NCBI RefSeq assembly: GCF_000813965.1 | Contig: NZ_JWLI01000021.1 | Location: 26,312 to 90,311 of the forward strand | Reading direction: 5' to 3' | DNA from: Leisingera sp. ANG-M7 | Lineage (GTDB): Bacteria > Pseudomonadota > Alphaproteobacteria > Rhodobacterales > Rhodobacteraceae | DNA: 64,000 bases | In this document: positions 1-9,746 of the stretch, one piece after another | How the letters are laid out: every line of letters begins with the position of its first letter | Numbering within the stretch: the stretch's first letter is position 1 | Notes under the pieces: model-generated | Seen by the model: only the letters and a program-made list of their open reading frames with translations | What the model was told of the DNA's origin: nothing | Databases searched by the model: none | Made by a program: the position numbers and the translations under genes

Positions 1-227
1 GCGACCATGGCACGGTCCAGGCGGCGGCGGGGTTTGAACAGGCCGGGCGTGTCGACAAACACCAGCTGCGCATCGCCCTCCATCGCCACGCCGCGGATGC
101 GGGCACGGGTGGTCTGCACCTTGTGGGTCACGATCGAGACCTTGGCCCCGACCATGCGGTTCAGAAGGGTGGATTTGCCCGCGTTGGGCTCTCCGATCAG
201 GGCAACGAATCCCGCGCGTGTGGTCAT
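1..227 (-). CDS. era: GTPase Era, N-terminal part (runs off left edge)
   Basis: Era is a GTP-binding protein that helps mature the 30S subunit by binding the 3' end of 16S rRNA. Only the first 75 codons are present. The sequence begins [20 protein letters not shown], with the G1/P-loop GEPNAGKST at about residues 12-20, the switch I segment TTRARIRG and the G3 motif DTPG at about residue 60. The ATG at 225-227 gives the normal Era N-terminus. In relatives era directly follows rnc; here a divergent multicopper oxidase gene separates them. The KH RNA-binding domain lies outside the window. Confidence 0.95.
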   Translation of the reverse strand, partial: MTTRAGFVALIGEPNAGKSTLLNRMVGAKVSIVTHKVQTTRARIRGVAMEGDAQLVFVDTPGLFKPRRRLDRAMV

Positions 228-427
228 TTCAACTGGTCCTGTTAGCAGATCAGTGCCTCTACAGGAATTTACCCACAGGGGCCAGAGGCGTTTTCCGCCG
301 GTTTTGGCGGTGTCACATAATCTTGCCCTATGTCAAAGACCTGTGGCAATTCCCGTGAAAGAACCGCAGTGCCGAGCCAATCTTGCAGCCAGGCCTTTCT
401 CTGAGAGCACAACAAGAGGCCTGCCTG

Positions 428-1810
428 ATGAACCGCCGTGATTTTCTGCTGGGAACTGCTGCATCTGCCGGGGCGCTTGGCGCAGGCGGCTGGAGCTTAG
501 CAAGTGCCGCCGCGGCGCAGCGGCTGACCATTCAGCCTGCCAGCTTTGCCTTTCGTAACACTCCGACCCGGGGGCTGGTGAGCCTGTCGCCGGATGCGCC
601 GCCGCCGGTTCTGTTTGGCACTCAGGGCGAGCCCATGAACTTGCGGGTAGAGAATGGCACCGAAGATTATACCGCGATGCACTGGCATGGGCTGCGGATT
701 GCCAATGCGATGGACGGGGTGCCGTACCTCACCCAGATGCCGATCGCAGGCGGCGAAAGCTTTGACTACACGTTCACCCCGCCGGATGCCGGCACGTATT
801 GGTATCATCCGCATTGCATGACCATGGCGCAGATGGCGCATGGGCTGACCGGGGTGATGGTGATCCGGGAGGCGGAGGACCCCGGTTTTGACGGCGATCA
901 GGTAGTCAACCTGCGGGACTTCCGGCTGGATGATGCGGGCGCGTTCCTGCCCTATTACACCGCGCGCGGCGCGGCGCGGGGCGGCACCCACGGCAACGTG
1001 CTGACTGCGAACTGGCTGCAGGCGCCTGTCTATGACCATCCGGCCGGTGGGCTGGTGCGTCTCAGGGTGGTGAATTCCGACACCACACGGATTTACAAGC
1101 TGCATCTGAGCACGGATCAGGCGCGGATCATCGCGTGGGACGGGCATCCGGCGGAGATTGAGCTGCCACTGCCCTCAGCTAAGGAGCCGCTGCTGGTTGG
1201 CCCCGGCCAGCGGGTGGATTTCGCGGTGCAGATGCCTGCGGGCGAGGAACAGACGGCGGACCTGCTGGCAGAGCTTCCGGGCCAGCCAACCCGCACCATG
1301 GCACAGCTGCGGTCCGTTGGGGCGGGTTTGGCGCGGGATCTGCGGGAGCTGAAGCCGCTGCCTGCCAACCCCGTTGCCCGGCCGGATCTGGCTAATGCAG
1401 AAGTGCATGATTTCGTCTTTGGCTGGACACCGGAGGGCGGGCCGCCCAATGACGGCTACTGCGGCTCCATGGGCTACAGCTTCTGGTCGATCAACCGCAC
1501 GCCCTGGGCAGGGGATGCGGCCAAGGGCACAGGTCCGCTGGCCGTGCTGGAAAGGGGCAAGAGCTATGTACTGCGCCTTCGGAATGAATCGCCGAACCTG
1601 CATCCGATCCATCTGCACGGGCTGGCGTTTGTGCCGATCCGCTCCAACCTGCGCAAACTGCCGCCGCTGGTGACGGACACGCTGCTGCTGTTGAAGGATG
1701 AGGTGGTCGAGATCGCCCTGGTCGCCGACAATCCCGGCGACTGGGCGTTCCATTGCCATGTGATCGAGCACCAGAAAACCGGACTGGCCGGCTACATCCG
1801 GGTGGTCTGA
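428..1810 (+). CDS. Tat-exported multicopper oxidase
   Basis: A 460-residue three-cupredoxin oxidase that probably acts in the periplasm, as a cuprous oxidase or laccase-like enzyme. The start at 428 was chosen because it opens a twin-arginine signal (RRDFLLG) followed by a hydrophobic Ala/Gly stretch. Copper-site motifs are HWHG (about residue 85), YWYHPHC (about 124-130), HPIHLHG (about 392) and HCHVIEHQKTGL (about 442). In the last motif the residue at the T1 axial position is Leu rather than Met, which in this family usually means a higher-potential T1 copper. No Met-rich insert like that of CueO is visible. The gene interrupts rnc and era on the opposite strand. The substrate is unknown; copper detoxification is the default inference. 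Confidence 0.9.
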   Translation: MNRRDFLLGTAASAGALGAGGWSLASAAAAQRLTIQPASFAFRNTPTRGLVSLSPDAPPPVLFGTQGEPMNLRVENGTEDYTAMHWHGLRIANAMDGVPYLTQMPIAGGESFDYTFTPPDAGTYWYHPHCMTMAQMAHGLTGVMVIREAEDPGFDGDQVVNLRDFRLDDAGAFLPYYTARGAARGGTHGNVLTANWLQAPVYDHPAGGLVRLRVVNSDTTRIYKLHLSTDQARIIAWDGHPAEIELPLPSAKEPLLVGPGQRVDFAVQMPAGEEQTADLLAELPGQPTRTMAQLRSVGAGLARDLRELKPLPANPVARPDLANAEVHDFVFGWTPEGGPPNDGYCGSMGYSFWSINRTPWAGDAAKGTGPLAVLERGKSYVLRLRNESPNLHPIHLHGLAFVPIRSNLRKLPPLVTDTLLLLKDEVVEIALVADNPGDWAFHCHVIEHQKTGLAGYIRVV

Positions 1811-1826
1811 ATAGGTGGCCTGAAAC

Positions 1827-2504
1827 CTAGCCCAGCTTTTCCAGCAATGCCTTGGCGGCGGCCTGCTCAGCCTGCCGCTTGGAGCCTGCGGTGGCCTGCG
1901 CCTCGGTGCCGTCCTGAAGACGCGCAGCTATGGTGAAGACCGGCGCGTGGTCGGGGCCGCTGCGCGAAACCTCCACATAGATGGGAACCTTCTGGCCGCG
2001 GGCCTGCGCCCATTCCTGCAGCGAGGTCTTGGCGTCGCGCGCGTCGGTTTCAACCTGATGGATACGGCTGCCCCAGAGGCGCAGGATCACCTCCGCCGCG
2101 GCGTCAAAGCCCGCGTCCTTGTAAACCGCGGCGATCACCGCCTCCATCGCGTCGCCCAGCAGCGCCTGCTTGCGGCGGCCGCCGGACATCATCTCGGAGC
2201 GGCCCAGTTTCAGCACCGCGCCGAGGTCGATTTCCTTGGCAACGTCAGCGCAGGCCTCCTTGCGCACCAGCGCGTTGAAGCGCGGCGCCAACTGACCCTC
2301 GGTTGCAGTCTTGTCATGCTCCAGAAGAGCGGTAGCCATAACCAGCCCCAGCACCCGGTCGCCCAGAAACTCCAGCCGCTGGTTGTCCTGCCGGGTAGCG
2401 GAAGACACAGACGCATGGGTCACGGCACGCTGCAGCAGGTCGGGGCGGGCAAACTTGTGCCCGATCCGCTCCTCGAACGCGCGCAGTTCCTTGGACAGTT
2501 TCAC
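1827..2504 (-). CDS. rnc: Ribonuclease III
   Basis: An endonuclease specific for double-stranded RNA that processes rRNA precursors and structured mRNAs. The protein is 225 residues, normal for the family. The catalytic signature [11 protein letters not shown] lies at about residues 42-52 and the second acidic motif GDAMEA at about 115. The C-terminal 70 residues form the dsRNA-binding domain (begins TSLQEWAQ, ends near [13 protein letters not shown]). Its ATG overlaps the lepB stop by 4 bp, so translation is coupled in the acpS-lepB-rnc operon. Confidence 0.97.
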   Translation of the reverse strand: MKLSKELRAFEERIGHKFARPDLLQRAVTHASVSSATRQDNQRLEFLGDRVLGLVMATALLEHDKTATEGQLAPRFNALVRKEACADVAKEIDLGAVLKLGRSEMMSGGRRKQALLGDAMEAVIAAVYKDAGFDAAAEVILRLWGSRIHQVETDARDAKTSLQEWAQARGQKVPIYVEVSRSGPDHAPVFTIAARLQDGTEAQATAGSKRQAEQAAAKALLEKLG

Positions 2505-3337
2505 TGGATCCCCTTGAAGAAACGGTCGCTGCGCCAGGTCCAGAAATAGAGCATCGAGCGCCCGGCGGAGGAGAACATGATCCGGTCGGCGCGGCCGATC
2601 AGGTTTTCAAACGGCACGAATCCAACCCCGCCTGCGGACTGCGGCAGCCGGCTGTCTGAGGAGTTGTCACGGTTGTCGCCCATGAAGAAGTAATGGCCTT
2701 CGGGCACCTGGTAGACACTGGTGTGGTCAACGCCCTGGTTGGTGATGTTGAGCACTGTATGCTCATTGCCGCCGGGCAGGGTTTCGATCTGGCGAGACTT
2801 TTTGCAGATGGCGCCCTGGCCCACTGGCGCGTTCTCGCAGCGCGGCATCGAGCCTTGCGGGCCCTGACGCTCCATCACTTCCTCAAAGTCACCGGCATCC
2901 TGCAGCTTCACTGCTTCGCCGTTGATGAACAGCACACCGTTCTTCATCTGGATCTTGTCGCCCGGCAGGCCGATCAGACGCTTGATGAAATCGTTGCCGT
3001 TGACCGGATGGCGGAACACCACCACGTCGCCGCGCTCCGGCTCGCCGCCGATCAGGCGAGTGTTGTCGCCGTCGAGAAAGCCGCAGATGTTCTTGGCATC
3101 AATGTTCACCCCGATCGCGGGCATGCGGATGCTGGGGCAGGACGCGTAGGAATAGCCGTAGGCCATCTTGTTCACGAACAGGAAATCCCCGATCAGCAGG
3201 GTTTCCTTCATCGATCCCGATGGAATCCAGAAGGGCTGGAAGAACAGGGTGCGGAAGACACCGGCGATCAGCAGTGCGTAGACAATGGTCTTGATCGTCT
3301 CGATGATCGAACTGCCGGTCTTTGCTTTGGCCGTCAT
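2501..3337 (-). CDS. lepB: Signal peptidase I
   Basis: Inner-membrane serine protease that removes signal peptides from Sec and Tat substrates. 278 residues. One N-terminal transmembrane segment ([17 protein letters not shown]) precedes the Ser/Lys dyad: Ser in [10 protein letters not shown] at about residue 37 and Lys in [11 protein letters not shown] at about 118. The C-terminal box with [12 protein letters not shown] is present. The start at 3337 was chosen over an in-frame start further upstream because GGAGAG lies just before it and the protein then begins [10 protein letters not shown], close to the membrane segment. It lies between acpS and rnc. Confidence 0.96.
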   Translation of the reverse strand: MTAKAKTGSSIIETIKTIVYALLIAGVFRTLFFQPFWIPSGSMKETLLIGDFLFVNKMAYGYSYASCPSIRMPAIGVNIDAKNICGFLDGDNTRLIGGEPERGDVVVFRHPVNGNDFIKRLIGLPGDKIQMKNGVLFINGEAVKLQDAGDFEEVMERQGPQGSMPRCENAPVGQGAICKKSRQIETLPGGNEHTVLNITNQGVDHTSVYQVPEGHYFFMGDNRDNSSDSRLPQSAGGVGFVPFENLIGRADRIMFSSAGRSMLYFWTWRSDRFFKGIQ

Positions 3338-3395
3338 CAGGCTCTCCGGATTGGAAACAGGGTCCGGGGCTACATGCGGGCCTGAGGGGGGCAAG

Positions 3396-3827
3396 TCAAG
3401 TTCCGGCGGGCGATTCCGCAGGGTTCGCGGGGATCGGGCGTGCTTCGATCAGCACAAAGGCCTGCGCCCAGGGGTGGTCATCGGTCAATGTCACGTGAAT
3501 CACCGCCTCATGACCGGGTGGGGTCATCTGATGCAGCCGTTCGGCGGCCCATCCGGTCACATGCATCACCGGCTGGCCGGTGCGCAGGTTGCTGACTGCC
3601 ATGTCCTTCCAGGCGATGCCCATGCGCAGGCCGGTCCCGAGCGCCTTGGAACAGGCTTCCTTGGCGGCCCAGCGCTTGGCATAGGTGCCTGCCACATCGC
3701 GGCGGCGCTCGGCTTTGCGCTGCTCTACCTTGGTGAACACGCGGTTGCGGAAGCGGTCGCCGAAACGGTCCAGCGTGCGCTGGATGCGCTCGATATTGGC
3801 GAGATCGGTTCCGATGCCTAGGATCAT
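3396..3827 (-). CDS. acpS: Holo-[acyl-carrier-protein] synthase
   Basis: Transfers the 4'-phosphopantetheine arm of CoA to the conserved Ser of acyl carrier protein, activating it for fatty acid synthesis. 143 residues, slightly longer than average because of a Pro/Ala-rich tail. The Mg-binding Asp is in MILGIGTDL (residue 8) and the second acidic ligand in [11 protein letters not shown] at about residue 58. The frame is open well upstream, but the ATG at 3827 gives the canonical N-terminus and overlaps the stop of the preceding membrane-protein gene by 4 bp. Confidence 0.95.
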   Translation of the reverse strand: MILGIGTDLANIERIQRTLDRFGDRFRNRVFTKVEQRKAERRRDVAGTYAKRWAAKEACSKALGTGLRMGIAWKDMAVSNLRTGQPVMHVTGWAAERLHQMTPPGHEAVIHVTLTDDHPWAQAFVLIEARPIPANPAESPAGT

Positions 3828-4243
3828 TCTTCCAGCCGCTTCAGACCCAGTTTGATGCCATGACCCAGGAACAGCCGGTTGACCATCAGGATCACGGCCA
3901 GCAACAGCAGGAAGATCCCCGCGAGGAAGGCAAACGGAATTGTCTGCCGTGCCTCTGTTACCATCGGGCTGTTCCAGTAAAGTGGCAGCTGGATGATGGT
4001 CAGCACTGCCACCACCCCGGTCATTGCCGCCGCACAAATCCAAGCGTCCCTGCCGGGCAGCGGTGCGCGGGTAGCCTGGGCAATGCGCATGCCTTCAACA
4101 ACAGAAGCCACCATCGGCGGCAGCACCGTCGCCAGCCCGGCCGGCATGCCGATACCGAACTGCGCCAGCAAAAGACCAGCCAGAAGCATCGCAACAGAGG
4201 CCCCCATCCACCAAAGACCATAACGGATCAGATTGACTTGCAT
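3824..4243 (-). CDS. Small integral membrane protein (possibly ABZJ_00895 family)
   Basis: A 139-residue protein of unknown function with about four hydrophobic segments, at roughly residues 7-30, 35-48, 65-85 and 100-125, and a short charged C-terminus. It resembles small four-helix proteins of the ABZJ_00895 type, but that match is from memory and uncertain. It sits between pdxJ (5 bp away) and acpS (4-bp overlap), so it is co-transcribed with them. No catalytic motif is visible. Confidence 0.75.
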   Translation of the reverse strand: MQVNLIRYGLWWMGASVAMLLAGLLLAQFGIGMPAGLATVLPPMVASVVEGMRIAQATRAPLPGRDAWICAAAMTGVVAVLTIIQLPLYWNSPMVTEARQTIPFAFLAGIFLLLLAVILMVNRLFLGHGIKLGLKRLEE

Positions 4244-4248
4244 CGCTG

Positions 4249-4995
4249 CTACCCCCGTGCCGCGTCCATCAGGCGGCGCATTTCCTGCACCGCCGGGGTC
4301 AAACCGCGGAAGATTGCCTCGCCGATCAGGAAGTGGCCGATATTCAGCTCGCGCACCTCCGGGAAAGCAGCAACCGGCTGCACGCTGTCATAGGTAAGAC
4401 CATGGCCCGCGTGCACCTCCAGCCCCAGCGAGTGGGCATAGGCGGACATGTCCCGCAGTGCCTCCAGTTCACGGTCGCGGTCCTCGAACCGGCCCTCGGC
4501 GTGATAGTCGCAATAGGCGCCGGTGTGCAGTTCGATCACTTCAGCGCCAATGCGGTGGGCGGCATCGATCTGTTTCCGGTCAGCGGCGATGAAGATCGAC
4601 ACACGGCAGCCGGCATCCCGCAACGGGCCGATGAAATGTGCAAGGCGGTTTTCCTCGCGCGCCACTTCCAGCCCGCCCTCGGTGGTGCGCTCCTCGCGCT
4701 TTTCCGGGACGATGCAGACCGCGTGCGGCTTGTGGCGCAGGGCGATCTTCTGCATTTCATCCGTCGCCGCCATCTCGAAATTCAGCGGGACTGTCAGCGC
4801 CTCCATCAGCGCATCAATGTCAGAATCGGTTATATGGCGGCGGTCCTCGCGCAGGTGCGCTGTGATCCCGTCGGCGCCCGCCTCTTCGGCCAGCTTTGCG
4901 GCGCGGACCGGATCCGGATAGGCCCCACCGCGGGCGTTCCGCACGGTGGCCACATGGTCGATGTTCACGCCCAAGCGCAGCTGATGATCTGTCAT
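4249..4995 (-). CDS. pdxJ: Pyridoxine 5'-phosphate synthase
   Basis: Condenses 1-deoxy-D-xylulose 5-phosphate with 3-amino-2-oxopropyl phosphate to form pyridoxine 5'-phosphate, the last step of DXP-dependent vitamin B6 synthesis. 248 residues, full length. The N-terminal signature LGVNIDHVATVRNARGG carries the His essential for catalysis. HLREDRRHI (about 50), ELHTGAY (about 155) and the phosphate-binding AGHGLTYDSV and NIGHFLIGEA segments are all present. It heads the run pdxJ - membrane protein - acpS - lepB - rnc. Confidence 0.97.
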   Translation of the reverse strand: MTDHQLRLGVNIDHVATVRNARGGAYPDPVRAAKLAEEAGADGITAHLREDRRHITDSDIDALMEALTVPLNFEMAATDEMQKIALRHKPHAVCIVPEKREERTTEGGLEVAREENRLAHFIGPLRDAGCRVSIFIAADRKQIDAAHRIGAEVIELHTGAYCDYHAEGRFEDRDRELEALRDMSAYAHSLGLEVHAGHGLTYDSVQPVAAFPEVRELNIGHFLIGEAIFRGLTPAVQEMRRLMDAARG

Positions 4996-5100
4996 GAGAG
5001 GTCACTCATCCGTCTGAAGTCAAAGCCTTGGCCCGAGACTAGACGGACAGCGGGCAAGAGCAACCCTGCAAGCAATAATGGTACAATCCCGCGGCCCCGC

Positions 5101-5742
5101 TCAGGTGCCGGTGTCGACCTCGGCGCGTTTCTTGATCGCCTCGAACTTGGCCTTGATCTTGGCCCTGCGGCGCTGCTGGTAAACCCGGATCACCGGCAGG
5201 CTGAGCAAGTAGCAGACCGTGGCAGAGATAACGCCGGGAATGACGCCGCCGATCATGTAGGGATAAAACACCTCGTCATAGAACAGGTGCAGACCCTGCC
5301 AGTCGGCAGGACGGTCCATGAACAGCGCGATCAGATTGTCCTTCAGATCTCCGCCGGCGGCCATGAACTTGCCGACCAGGGATTTGTCGACCTCTTGATC
5401 GAACTCGGTCCCCAACAGCCAGTGCCCGGTCTGCAGCGAGGCGACCCCGATCGGCACATAGGTCAGCGGGTTGCCGAAGAAGGTGGCGCTGAGCGATGCC
5501 AGGATATTGCCGTTCATCAGCCGGGCAATGAATGCGGCAACAAAGAAATGCAGCCCGTAGAAGGGTGTGAAGGTCGTGAAAACGCCCGCCCAAATGCCGC
5601 GGGCGATACGTTCCGGCGAATCGGGAAGGCGCCGGACCCGGTGCTTTACATACAGGAACGCCCTGCCCCAGCCGCCGCGCGGCCAGAGGAAATCCGCCAG
5701 CGCCCGGAGGGGCGGACGTCTGTCCCGGCGCCTGAATACCAA
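5101..5742 (-). CDS. DUF2062 domain membrane protein
   Basis: A 213-residue protein with a basic N-terminus (RRRDRRPP) and the DUF2062 core. That core includes the PERIARGIWAGVF segment, then TPFYGLHFFVAAFIA, and SATFFGNPLTYVPI at about 85-98, which are typical of this family. A second hydrophobic stretch lies at about 165-190 and the C-terminus is Lys/Arg rich. The function of DUF2062 proteins is not established. It lies 43 bp downstream of the RSH gene in the same orientation and may be its co-transcribed partner. Confidence 0.88.
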   Translation of the reverse strand: MVFRRRDRRPPLRALADFLWPRGGWGRAFLYVKHRVRRLPDSPERIARGIWAGVFTTFTPFYGLHFFVAAFIARLMNGNILASLSATFFGNPLTYVPIGVASLQTGHWLLGTEFDQEVDKSLVGKFMAAGGDLKDNLIALFMDRPADWQGLHLFYDEVFYPYMIGGVIPGVISATVCYLLSLPVIRVYQQRRRAKIKAKFEAIKKRAEVDTGT

Positions 5743-5785
5743 AGCTGTGCGTCCTTCCCAGTTCCCGGCTCAGAGTTTCAGCGGC

Positions 5786-7921
5786 TTACCCCGGAAAATG
5801 GCGCTCTTCCGGCTTTTCCCGGAACCGCGCCACCGCGGCAACATCGCTTTCCGCCTCAAGCGTCAGCATCAGCGAGTGCAGCTGTTCCACATCCCGCAGC
5901 TCCACATTGATCATGAGCCGGTAAAAGTCTGGTTTCCTGTCTACAAATTCCAGGTCCGAGATATTGGCCTTTTTCTCGCCAATCAATGTGCAAATGCGTC
6001 CCAGCACGCCGGCGTCGTTGCCGATGGTCAGCTCCAGCGTGGTGCCATAGGCGGCCGGGTGGGTGCCGCTGTGCCACTGGACGTCCATCCAGCGCTCCGG
6101 CTGGTCCTCGAACTCGCCCAGCTTGTCGCAATCGGCGGCATGCACGACCACCCCGCGGCCGCGGTAGGTGATGCCGATGATGCGCTCGCCCGGCAGCGGC
6201 TGGCAGCAGGCCGCGCGCTCGAAGCTCTGGCCCGGTTCCAGGCCGATCACAGCGCGGCGCGGGGAAATCTCGTCGCCGTCGCCGGTGGAGGTCAGCTCCG
6301 GATAGACCGACTGCACCACGTCATGGGCCGTGATCTCTGCCGCGCCCAGCCGCGACAGCAATTCATCCACGCCGCTGGCGCGCAAAGCGCGGGCCGCAGT
6401 TTCCAATGCCTTGTCGGTTGCCTTCTTGCCGACGTGCTCAAACGCTGAGCGCGCCAGCTCATGGCCCAGCTTGACGAACCGCGCCCGGTCTGCTTCGCGC
6501 AAGGACCGGCGGATGGCGGTTCGGGCCTTGCCAGTTGTGGCAATCTCCAGCCAGCTGACCTGCGGCGTCTGCCCCTCGGCGGTGATCACGTCAACCGACT
6601 GGCCGTTGCGCAGACGTGTCCACAAGGGCACCCGGATACCGTCCACCTTGGCACCGACGCAGGAGCCGCCGATACGAGTGTGGATGGCGTAAGCAAAGTC
6701 GATCGGCGTGGCGCCCTTGGGCAGCTTGATCACGTCGCCCTTGGGCGTGAAGCAGAACACCTGGTCCGAATACATCTCGAGCTTCACGGCTTCGAGGAAT
6801 TCGTCGTGGTCATCCTCTGCGTCGAACTGTTCGGTCAGTGAGGCGATCCACTTGGCCGGATCAACGGCAAAGGGGTTTTCGGTGCGGACCCCGTCCCGGT
6901 AGGACCAATGCGCCGCCACGCCTGTCTCAGCCACGTCATGCATCTGGCGGGTACGGATCTGCACCTCAACCCGCTTGCCGTCACGGCCCGAAACAGTGGT
7001 GTGGATGGAACGGTAGCCGTTGGACTTCGGCTGGCTGATATAATCCTTGAACCGGCCCGGCACCGCCCGCCAGCGCTGGTGGATGGCGCCCAGCGCGCGG
7101 TAGGCGTCCTCTTCCGACAGGGTAATCACCCGGAAGCCATAGATGTCCGAAAGCCGCGAGAAGCCCTGGTCCTTGGCCTGCATCTTGCGCCAGATCGAAT
7201 AGGGTTTCTTGGCGCGGCCGAAAACCTCCGCTTCGATGCCCGCCTTTTCCAGCTCCAGCCGCATGTCGCCGGTGATCCGGTGGATCACGTCGCCGGTTTC
7301 CCGCTGCAGGGTTACAAAGCGGCGGATGATCGACTGGCGGCCTTCCGGATTGAGCACGCGGAAGGCCAGATCCTCCAGCTCCTCGCGCATCCACTGCATC
7401 CCCATCCGCCCTGCAAGAGGCGCATAGATGTCCATGGTTTCGCGCGCCTTCTGAGCCTGCTTTTCCGGGCGCATCGCCTTGATGGTGCGCATGTTGTGCA
7501 AACGGTCGGCGAGCTTGACCAAGATCACCCGCAGATCCTTGGACATCGCCATGAACAGCTTGCGGAAGTTCTCCGCCTGTTTGGTCTCACGGCTGGAGAG
7601 CTGCAGGTTGGTCAGTTTGGTGACGCCATCGACCAGCATCGCCACCTCTTCGCCGAAACGGCGGGAGACTTCTTCGTAGTTGGCTTTGGTGTCTTCGATG
7701 GTGTCGTGCAACAGCGCGGTTATGATGGTCGCATCATCCAGGCGCTGTTCGGTCAGGATGGCGGCCACCGCCACCGGATGCGTGAAATAGGGTTCGCCCG
7801 AGTGGCGGAACTGCCCTTCATGCATCTGCTCGCCAAACGCAAAGGCGTCCGCGATCCTGTCCGCATTTGTCTTGGGATTGTAGTTGCGGACCAGAGCAAT
7901 CAGGTCGTCAGGGGAAATCAT
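5786..7921 (-). CDS. rsh: Bifunctional (p)ppGpp synthetase/hydrolase (RelA/SpoT homologue)
   Basis: Makes and degrades the stringent-response alarmone (p)ppGpp. 711 residues with the full long-RSH layout. The HD hydrolase domain has HPVAVAAIL at about 47 and ALLHDTIEDT at about 69-78. The synthetase domain is at about 240-350 (YSIWRKMQAKDQ, DIYGFRVI, KSNGYRSIHT). The TGS domain starts near VFCFTPKGDVIKLPKGAT, and an ACT domain ends the protein. The intact HDxxED motif predicts hydrolase activity, and EDAYRALG-type residues support synthesis. It follows rpoZ, an arrangement common in proteobacteria. Confidence 0.96.
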   Translation of the reverse strand: MISPDDLIALVRNYNPKTNADRIADAFAFGEQMHEGQFRHSGEPYFTHPVAVAAILTEQRLDDATIITALLHDTIEDTKANYEEVSRRFGEEVAMLVDGVTKLTNLQLSSRETKQAENFRKLFMAMSKDLRVILVKLADRLHNMRTIKAMRPEKQAQKARETMDIYAPLAGRMGMQWMREELEDLAFRVLNPEGRQSIIRRFVTLQRETGDVIHRITGDMRLELEKAGIEAEVFGRAKKPYSIWRKMQAKDQGFSRLSDIYGFRVITLSEEDAYRALGAIHQRWRAVPGRFKDYISQPKSNGYRSIHTTVSGRDGKRVEVQIRTRQMHDVAETGVAAHWSYRDGVRTENPFAVDPAKWIASLTEQFDAEDDHDEFLEAVKLEMYSDQVFCFTPKGDVIKLPKGATPIDFAYAIHTRIGGSCVGAKVDGIRVPLWTRLRNGQSVDVITAEGQTPQVSWLEIATTGKARTAIRRSLREADRARFVKLGHELARSAFEHVGKKATDKALETAARALRASGVDELLSRLGAAEITAHDVVQSVYPELTSTGDGDEISPRRAVIGLEPGQSFERAACCQPLPGERIIGITYRGRGVVVHAADCDKLGEFEDQPERWMDVQWHSGTHPAAYGTTLELTIGNDAGVLGRICTLIGEKKANISDLEFVDRKPDFYRLMINVELRDVEQLHSLMLTLEAESDVAAVARFREKPEERHFPG

Positions 7922-7957
7922 GTCCGGTCCGCAGCCTCAAATAGTCAGACGCGCGCC

Positions 7958-8311
7958 TCAGCCCTGGCCCTGGGCCTCCATCAGCGCACGCAGCAGTTTC
8001 TCTTCCGACATGTCGTCGTCAGCCGGCTTGTCGTTGTCCGCGCCCATCAGCAGAGCCATGGAATCTTCTTCCGGCTCGTCAACCTCGATCTGGGTCTGAT
8101 TGCTCTCAATCAGGCGCTCGCGCAGTTCATCGGCGCTCTGGGTCTCGTCGGCGATTTCGCGCAGGGACACAACCGGGTTCTTGTCGTTGTCGCGCTCAAC
8201 GGTGATCGGGGCACCGGCCGAGATTTCGCGGGCACGGTGCGCAGCCAGCATCACCAGCTCAAAGCGGTTGGGCACTTTATCGACGCAATCTTCAACCGTC
8301 ACGCGGGCCAT
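7958..8311 (-). CDS. rpoZ: RNA polymerase omega subunit
   Basis: A small RNA polymerase subunit that chaperones beta' and forms part of a ppGpp-binding site. 117 residues. The conserved N-terminus [28 protein letters not shown] segment (residues 1-24) and [10 protein letters not shown] are present, followed by an acidic, alphaproteobacteria-type C-terminal extension ([16 protein letters not shown]). It lies 36 bp upstream of the RSH gene, linking alarmone synthesis and the polymerase subunit in one transcript. Confidence 0.96.
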   Translation of the reverse strand: MARVTVEDCVDKVPNRFELVMLAAHRAREISAGAPITVERDNDKNPVVSLREIADETQSADELRERLIESNQTQIEVDEPEEDSMALLMGADNDKPADDDMSEEKLLRALMEAQGQG

Positions 8312-8404
8312 CAGCGACTCTCCATATCATTCCTGGTCCAGAAGGCAGACATCTACGCCCATATCTTTCTCTTGACAAGGGCGGAAAACACCGCATTGCG
8401 CAGC

Positions 8405-8974
8405 TCAGAGCGGGGTTACCTCAGCCACTTCCTGATCCGGCAGCTCCGCCAGCATTTCAGACACTGTTTTCTGCAGGACCGGGTGGCGCCAGCGGGGCGC
8501 GATGTCGGCCAGCGGCACCAGCACAAAGGCGCGGTCCTGAATGCGCGGATGCGGCAGGATCAGCTGACCCGGCGCCTCCTGCATCTGGCTCTCCAAGGGC
8601 AGTCCCTGCCAGCGGGCATATCCCGCCGCGTCCGGCAGCACCGCACCGTCAAAGTCCACCAGATCCAGATCCAGCGTCCGCATGCCCCAGCGCTGCTCCC
8701 GCACCCGTGCAAACTGCTCCTCCACCTGATGTAGCCGCTCCAGTAGCCCGCCGGCGGACAGCGTGGTGTCCACCGCCACCGCCGCATTCACATAGTCCGG
8801 CCCGGCACCTGCTGGGAAACAGGGTGTCTGAAAGAACCGGGAGACGCTGCGCAGGGAAACCTCCTGCGACTGCAGCGCGCGGACAGCCTTTGCCAGGGTG
8901 ATCTGAGGCGCATCAGCGTCAGCGGGCAGGTTGCCGCCCAACGCAATCAGCGCCGTTTTATGGATTTCGGCCAT
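8405..8974 (-). CDS. folK: HPPK: 6-hydroxymethyl-7,8-dihydropterin pyrophosphokinase
   Basis: Transfers pyrophosphate from ATP to 6-hydroxymethyl-7,8-dihydropterin in folate synthesis. 189 residues. Family features are LGGNL near the start, VSRFFQTPCF (about 45), PDYVNAAVAV (about 58-68), the ATP/Mg-binding RWGMRTLDLDLVDFD (about 95-109) and LPHPRIQDRAFVLVPLADIAP (about 140-160). No folP or folB gene adjoins it. It is divergent from the NYN-domain gene at 9112. Confidence 0.95.
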   Translation of the reverse strand: MAEIHKTALIALGGNLPADADAPQITLAKAVRALQSQEVSLRSVSRFFQTPCFPAGAGPDYVNAAVAVDTTLSAGGLLERLHQVEEQFARVREQRWGMRTLDLDLVDFDGAVLPDAAGYARWQGLPLESQMQEAPGQLILPHPRIQDRAFVLVPLADIAPRWRHPVLQKTVSEMLAELPDQEVAEVTPL

Positions 8975-9111
8975 CTTTGAGCCTATTCAAACGGACAGTA
9001 TACTTGCGGCAAATGACAAATAACTTACATTAAGTCTACCCGTTTCGCCGATTTCAAAATCACACTCACGGAACCCCCGGCCGAGACGGTTATACCGGAA
9101 GGAAAATTTTG

Positions 9112-9681
9112 ATGTTTTACAAGGACGAACGGCTCGCGCTGTTCATAGACGGTTCGAACCTGTACGCCGCTGCCAAGGCGCTCGGGTTTGATATCGACTA
9201 CAAGCTCCTGCGGCAGGAATTCATGCGCCGCGGCAAGCTTCTGCGGGCCTTTTATTACACCGCCCTGCTGGAAAATGACGAGTATTCGCCGATCCGGCCG
9301 CTTGTCGACTGGCTGCACTACAACGGTTTCACCATGGTCACCAAACCGGCCAAGGAATACACCGACAGCATGGGCCGCCGTAAAGTCAAAGGCAACATGG
9401 ACATCGAATTGACTGTCGATGCCATGGAGCTGGCGCCGCGTGTCGACCATATCGTGCTGTTCTCGGGTGATGGGGACTTCCGCCCGCTGATTGCCAGCCT
9501 GCAGCGCCAGGGCGTGCGCGTCTCGGTGGTCTCGACCATCCGCAGCCAGCCGCCGATGATCTCTGATGACCTGCGCCGCCAGGCAGACAACTTCATCGAG
9601 CTGGAAGAACTGCGCGACGTGATCGGCCGGCCGCCGCGCGAGCAGAGCGAACCGCGTTCCGCGACAGCCGCACACGGCTGA
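9112..9681 (+). CDS. NYN-domain (LabA/DUF88) protein, putative RNase
   Basis: A 189-residue NYN-domain protein of the PIN-like nuclease superfamily. Acidic residues expected at the metal site are visible in LFIDGSNLY (about 10), in KGNMDIELTVDAM (about 97-110) and in LFSGDGDFRPLI (about 121-132). ATG 9112 is preferred over the TTG directly upstream because GGAAGGA (9097-9103) is well spaced from it. Family members are thought to be endoribonucleases; the target here is unknown. It is transcribed divergently from folK. Confidence 0.9.
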   Translation: MFYKDERLALFIDGSNLYAAAKALGFDIDYKLLRQEFMRRGKLLRAFYYTALLENDEYSPIRPLVDWLHYNGFTMVTKPAKEYTDSMGRRKVKGNMDIELTVDAMELAPRVDHIVLFSGDGDFRPLIASLQRQGVRVSVVSTIRSQPPMISDDLRRQADNFIELEELRDVIGRPPREQSEPRSATAAHG

Positions 9682-9746
9682 ACCAGGACCGCCGGAAGAC
9701 AAACCGGAACAAGCGTCAGATGGGGTGGCGCCTGTTCCGGCCCCGG

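Noticed and set aside
255..285. DnaA-box-like TTACCCACA near the era/oxidase gap
   Set aside because: It departs from the TTATNCACA consensus and is isolated, so it carries no weight.
6908..8734. A 608-codon open frame antisense to RSH, rpoZ and folK
   Set aside because: It crosses three well-defined genes on the other strand and encodes no recognisable motif; it follows from codon bias in high-GC DNA.
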